Shown here: positions 61,731-64,000 of the stretch, one piece after another
Numbering within the stretch: position 1 is the first letter of the stretch
Layout: each line of letters begins with the position of its first letter
Assembly (NCBI GenBank): GCA_963691815.1
Contig: OY829662.1
Span: forward strand, 19,684,276-19,748,275
Direction: 5' to 3'
Length of the DNA: 64,000 nucleotides
Source of the DNA: Echiichthys vipera
Lineage: Eukaryota > Chordata > Actinopteri > Perciformes > Trachinidae
Made by a program: the position numbers and the translations under genes
Notes under the pieces: model-generated
Database searches by the model: none
Told to the model about the DNA's origin: nothing
What the model saw: the letters and a program-made list of their open reading frames with translations, nothing else

Positions 61731-62553
61731 TTGTTTGTTTATGAGTTGAACATGTGCTCTGCTCTCCTCTATAAGTGAAGGCAAAGTGGTGAATAAGCAA
61801 CAAGTCATGTTACTGCCTCTGGAAAATCATGGGTTTAATGTACATGTGATCATACTACAGTATAAATAATATGTCCTCAATAAAAATGAAAAATAAAAAC
61901 GAATGGTGCTACTTCAGGCAGCTGTCGTTTCATAAATACTAATGCCATGTTCACACTGACCTCAGACTGTTAAGTTAACTGACATCTTTTTGAGGAGCAG
62001 CTCTTTTTAATTGCGTGCTGTGATCGATGAAGATATGAGAACATTAGAAGAGGTAGATGTGATATTGAGCATAACAATTAATTGCCATCAACTACTTTTC
62101 TTCTTGGCACTTTTGAAGCAGATTTTCCAAAAATAGGCACGTCGACTGCACTTAAAGATCAGGATGAGAGTTATTAATCTTTAAAAAGGGAAGACAAGAG
62201 GGACAGCCCGATTCTGGTAATAGGCCATCATCACTCGTCATGGAGTTTTACCTGGAAGATTGCTTTCGGGAAAGCGAGATATTTTCAACAGTGCATCGTT
62301 GACCTAGATAAACACCTCAGGATCCTGCACTGTGTTGTAGCATGGACATCTCTGTATCATCGTATCATTGTAATACAAAGATGGTGACTTGTATGGTAAT
62401 TCACAATCAACAGGCAGACAACTGACTGTTAATTCAATCTGTAAATCTGGGTTTCGTATGTTGGTTAATCTTCATGGGTGAAATATACTTTCAAATTAAT
62501 ACATCTCTGTGAGGGACAAGCTCTGTTACAGGAACACGAGAATAATTTATCAC
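61731..62553. other. Unannotated non-coding stretch
   Basis: Nothing recognised. Confidence 0.5.
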
Positions 62554-62565
62554 ATATTCTCTCTC
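62554..62565. repeat. Target-site duplication, left copy
   Basis: ATATTCTCTCTC, identical to 62890-62901. Confidence 0.9.
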
Positions 62566-62889
62566 AGGCGACACGGTGGGGTGTGGTGGTTATCACTGTC
62601 GCCTCACAGCGAGAGAGTTCCTGGTTCGAATCCTGGCTGGGGCCCTTCTGTGTGGAGTTTGCATGTTCTCCCTGTGTCTGCGTGGGTTTTCTTCCACAGT
62701 CCAAAGACATGCACGTGTTAGGTTAATTGATGACTCTAAATTGCCCGTAAATTTGAATGTTTGTCCATCTCTGTTCGTCTCTATGTGCCCTGCGATAGAC
62801 TGGCGTCCTGTCCTGGGTGTACCCCGCCTCACGCCCGATGTCCCGCGACCCCGACAGGGACAAGCGGTTGAAGATGAATGAATGAATGA
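62566..62889 (+). mobile_element. V-SINE (DANA/mermaid type), full length with internal deletion
   Basis: The intact head has GGTGTGGTGGTTATCACTGT (A-box region) and B box GGTTCGAATCC (62623-62633). The V core and a GAATGAATGAA tail follow. About 22 bp present in sister copies (AGCTGGGATCGGCTCCAGCCCC-like) is missing after GATGTC at 62842. Perfect 12-bp direct repeats ATATTCTCTCTC at 62554-62565 and 62890-62901 frame it. This is the best-preserved promoter among the six copies. Confidence 0.92.
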
Positions 62890-62901
62890 ATATTCTCTCT
62901 C
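62890..62901. repeat. Target-site duplication, right copy
   Basis: Identical 12-bp partner of 62554-62565. Confidence 0.9.
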
Positions 62902-63005
62902 CTGTCTTTGAAGATAAACCTGAGATCCTTCATGTTCATTGGTTTGTGTAAAAGCATAGTCCGCACACACGCACAAGCGTTGCAGTTAATTTTTTTTATG
63001 GCTTT

Positions 63006-63491
63006 CATTTAGATTATAATGACACTCCAGATATCTACTGAAGCACCACATGAACAAACAAACTGTCAGCACTCGAGGTAAGAGAAGAAAAAAAAAAAAG
63101 CATGTTGATTCATGTAATGATACACTCCGTCTGTTTTCTTTTTTCTCTGGGTAATATAGAGCCAACATATACATTGAGATTTCTAAGCAGGTTCATGATG
63201 TTTCTCTTGTGAATTAGAAACAAAGGCAGCATTTGGTAGTGCAGCGTTTTGAATCTTCCTTTTATTTAAATGACCCTTCAGATAACATCTGAATCAGCAC
63301 ATGAACAAACAAACTCTCAGTATTTGAGGTAGAAGAACAAATAAAATGTTGTGTATGATGAACAATCTGTCTGTTTTCTGTTGTCTTTTTTCTCTACCTA
63401 ATATAGAACCGACATACACAATATGATTTCTGAGCAGGTTCATGACCTTCCTCTTATGAGTTAGAATCAAAGACGAGCAGCATATGGTAAC
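63006..63491. repeat. Diverged tandem duplication, 251-bp period
   Basis: Two copies, about 63006-63240 and 63261-63491. Matched words keep a 251-bp spacing at both ends: CACATGAACAAACAAAC at 63047 and 63298, and GCAGCAT near 63226 and 63477. Other shared words are CTGTTTTCT, TAATATAGA, GAGCAGGTTCATGA-like and TTAGAA. No coding role is visible. Confidence 0.85.
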
Positions 63492-64000
63492 TTTTAGAGT
63501 TTAGTCCCAGAGATCTTACCCACATAACACAGCAATACAGCGCCACATTGGGGAATATTTGTGTTGACAACCTGTATAACTGAGGAACATATTTTATTAT
63601 AAATTGATTAATAAGAAGTGTTTTTATCAAACCAATTATGTTGTTCACTATTTAATACTACAATAAATATATAAACTCCTAATTTAAATATCTATGGAGT
63701 ATAGTTTTCTGGTTATTCTCCTCACTATGTGTGCAGCTTTGCAGCAAGATAAAAAGGGGCAATACCATCAATAGTTGTTGGACCAAAAGCTATTACAAAA
63801 ATAAAATAATCAAATGAGTTACATTGTTCCTCATTCAAGAAGGGAACAAAGCAATCTTCCTGTGAAAGATCAAATTAAGTCCCCATAGGAGTACAACTGG
63901 GCATTGATCTACATTGATCCACAAATGTAAACATACAATGGGTTTGGAAAGAATGTGATGGTTGTGACAGCACCTCTTTCACCCAGAAGGGATGACTTGA
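63492..64000. other. Unannotated non-coding stretch at window end
   Basis: AT-rich; nothing recognised. Confidence 0.5.

Noticed and set aside
62566..62640. tRNA gene
   Set aside because: Same reason: it is the tRNA-like head of a V-SINE flanked by target duplications.

Overview
The window looks like non-coding DNA, intergenic or deep-intronic, from a ray-finned fish, most likely a percomorph or other acanthomorph teleost. That reading rests on the mix of mobile elements: six V-SINEs of the DANA/mermaid type, small hAT-like elements with TAGGGCTGCAA ends, a Penelope-like remnant, a Tc1-like remnant and a LINE 3' fragment, plus many CA/GT arrays. I found no host protein-coding exon, rRNA, functional tRNA gene or CRISPR array that I can support. 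The longest open frames (up to about 157 codons) look like chance, or lie inside repeats.

Layout. 0-10 kb: V-SINE at 1.9 kb with a 14-bp target duplication, a Penelope-like GIY-YIG fragment fused to a hammerhead-like repeat at 3.2-3.6 kb, a hAT-like element at 4.5 kb, CA/GT arrays. 10-21 kb: a hAT-like element with a perfect 8-bp duplication, itself interrupted by a TTAA-flanked element (10.4-11.4 kb); a CTGT-containing repeat (12.4 kb); more hAT-like elements (16.9-17.9 and 20.4 kb). 22-31 kb: V-SINE and AT array, a CpG-rich patch with a perfect 12-bp inverted repeat (23.2 kb), hAT transposase C-terminal fragments (26.5 and 28.7 kb), a Tc1-like fragment (28.2 kb), a local duplication (28.6-29.4 kb), and a CpG-rich segment beside a 20-base G run (30.0-30.5 kb). 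31-50 kb: long unremarkable stretches with a tRNA-derived SINE (34.8 kb), a second hammerhead-like copy (35.2 kb), hAT-like elements and a long CA array (41.6 kb). 50-64 kb: a second tRNA-type SINE, a possible mariner helix-turn-helix fragment, four V-SINEs, a LINE reverse-transcriptase C-terminal pseudogene (54.5-55.1 kb) and a 251-bp tandem duplication at the right end.

Nothing here works as a gene set or operon. The clearest stories are insertion histories readable from target-site duplications and nested elements. The most unusual structure is a hammerhead-ribozyme-like core present in two almost identical 84-bp copies about 32 kb apart in opposite orientation, one of them joined head-on to the truncated GIY-YIG endonuclease end of a Penelope-like element.
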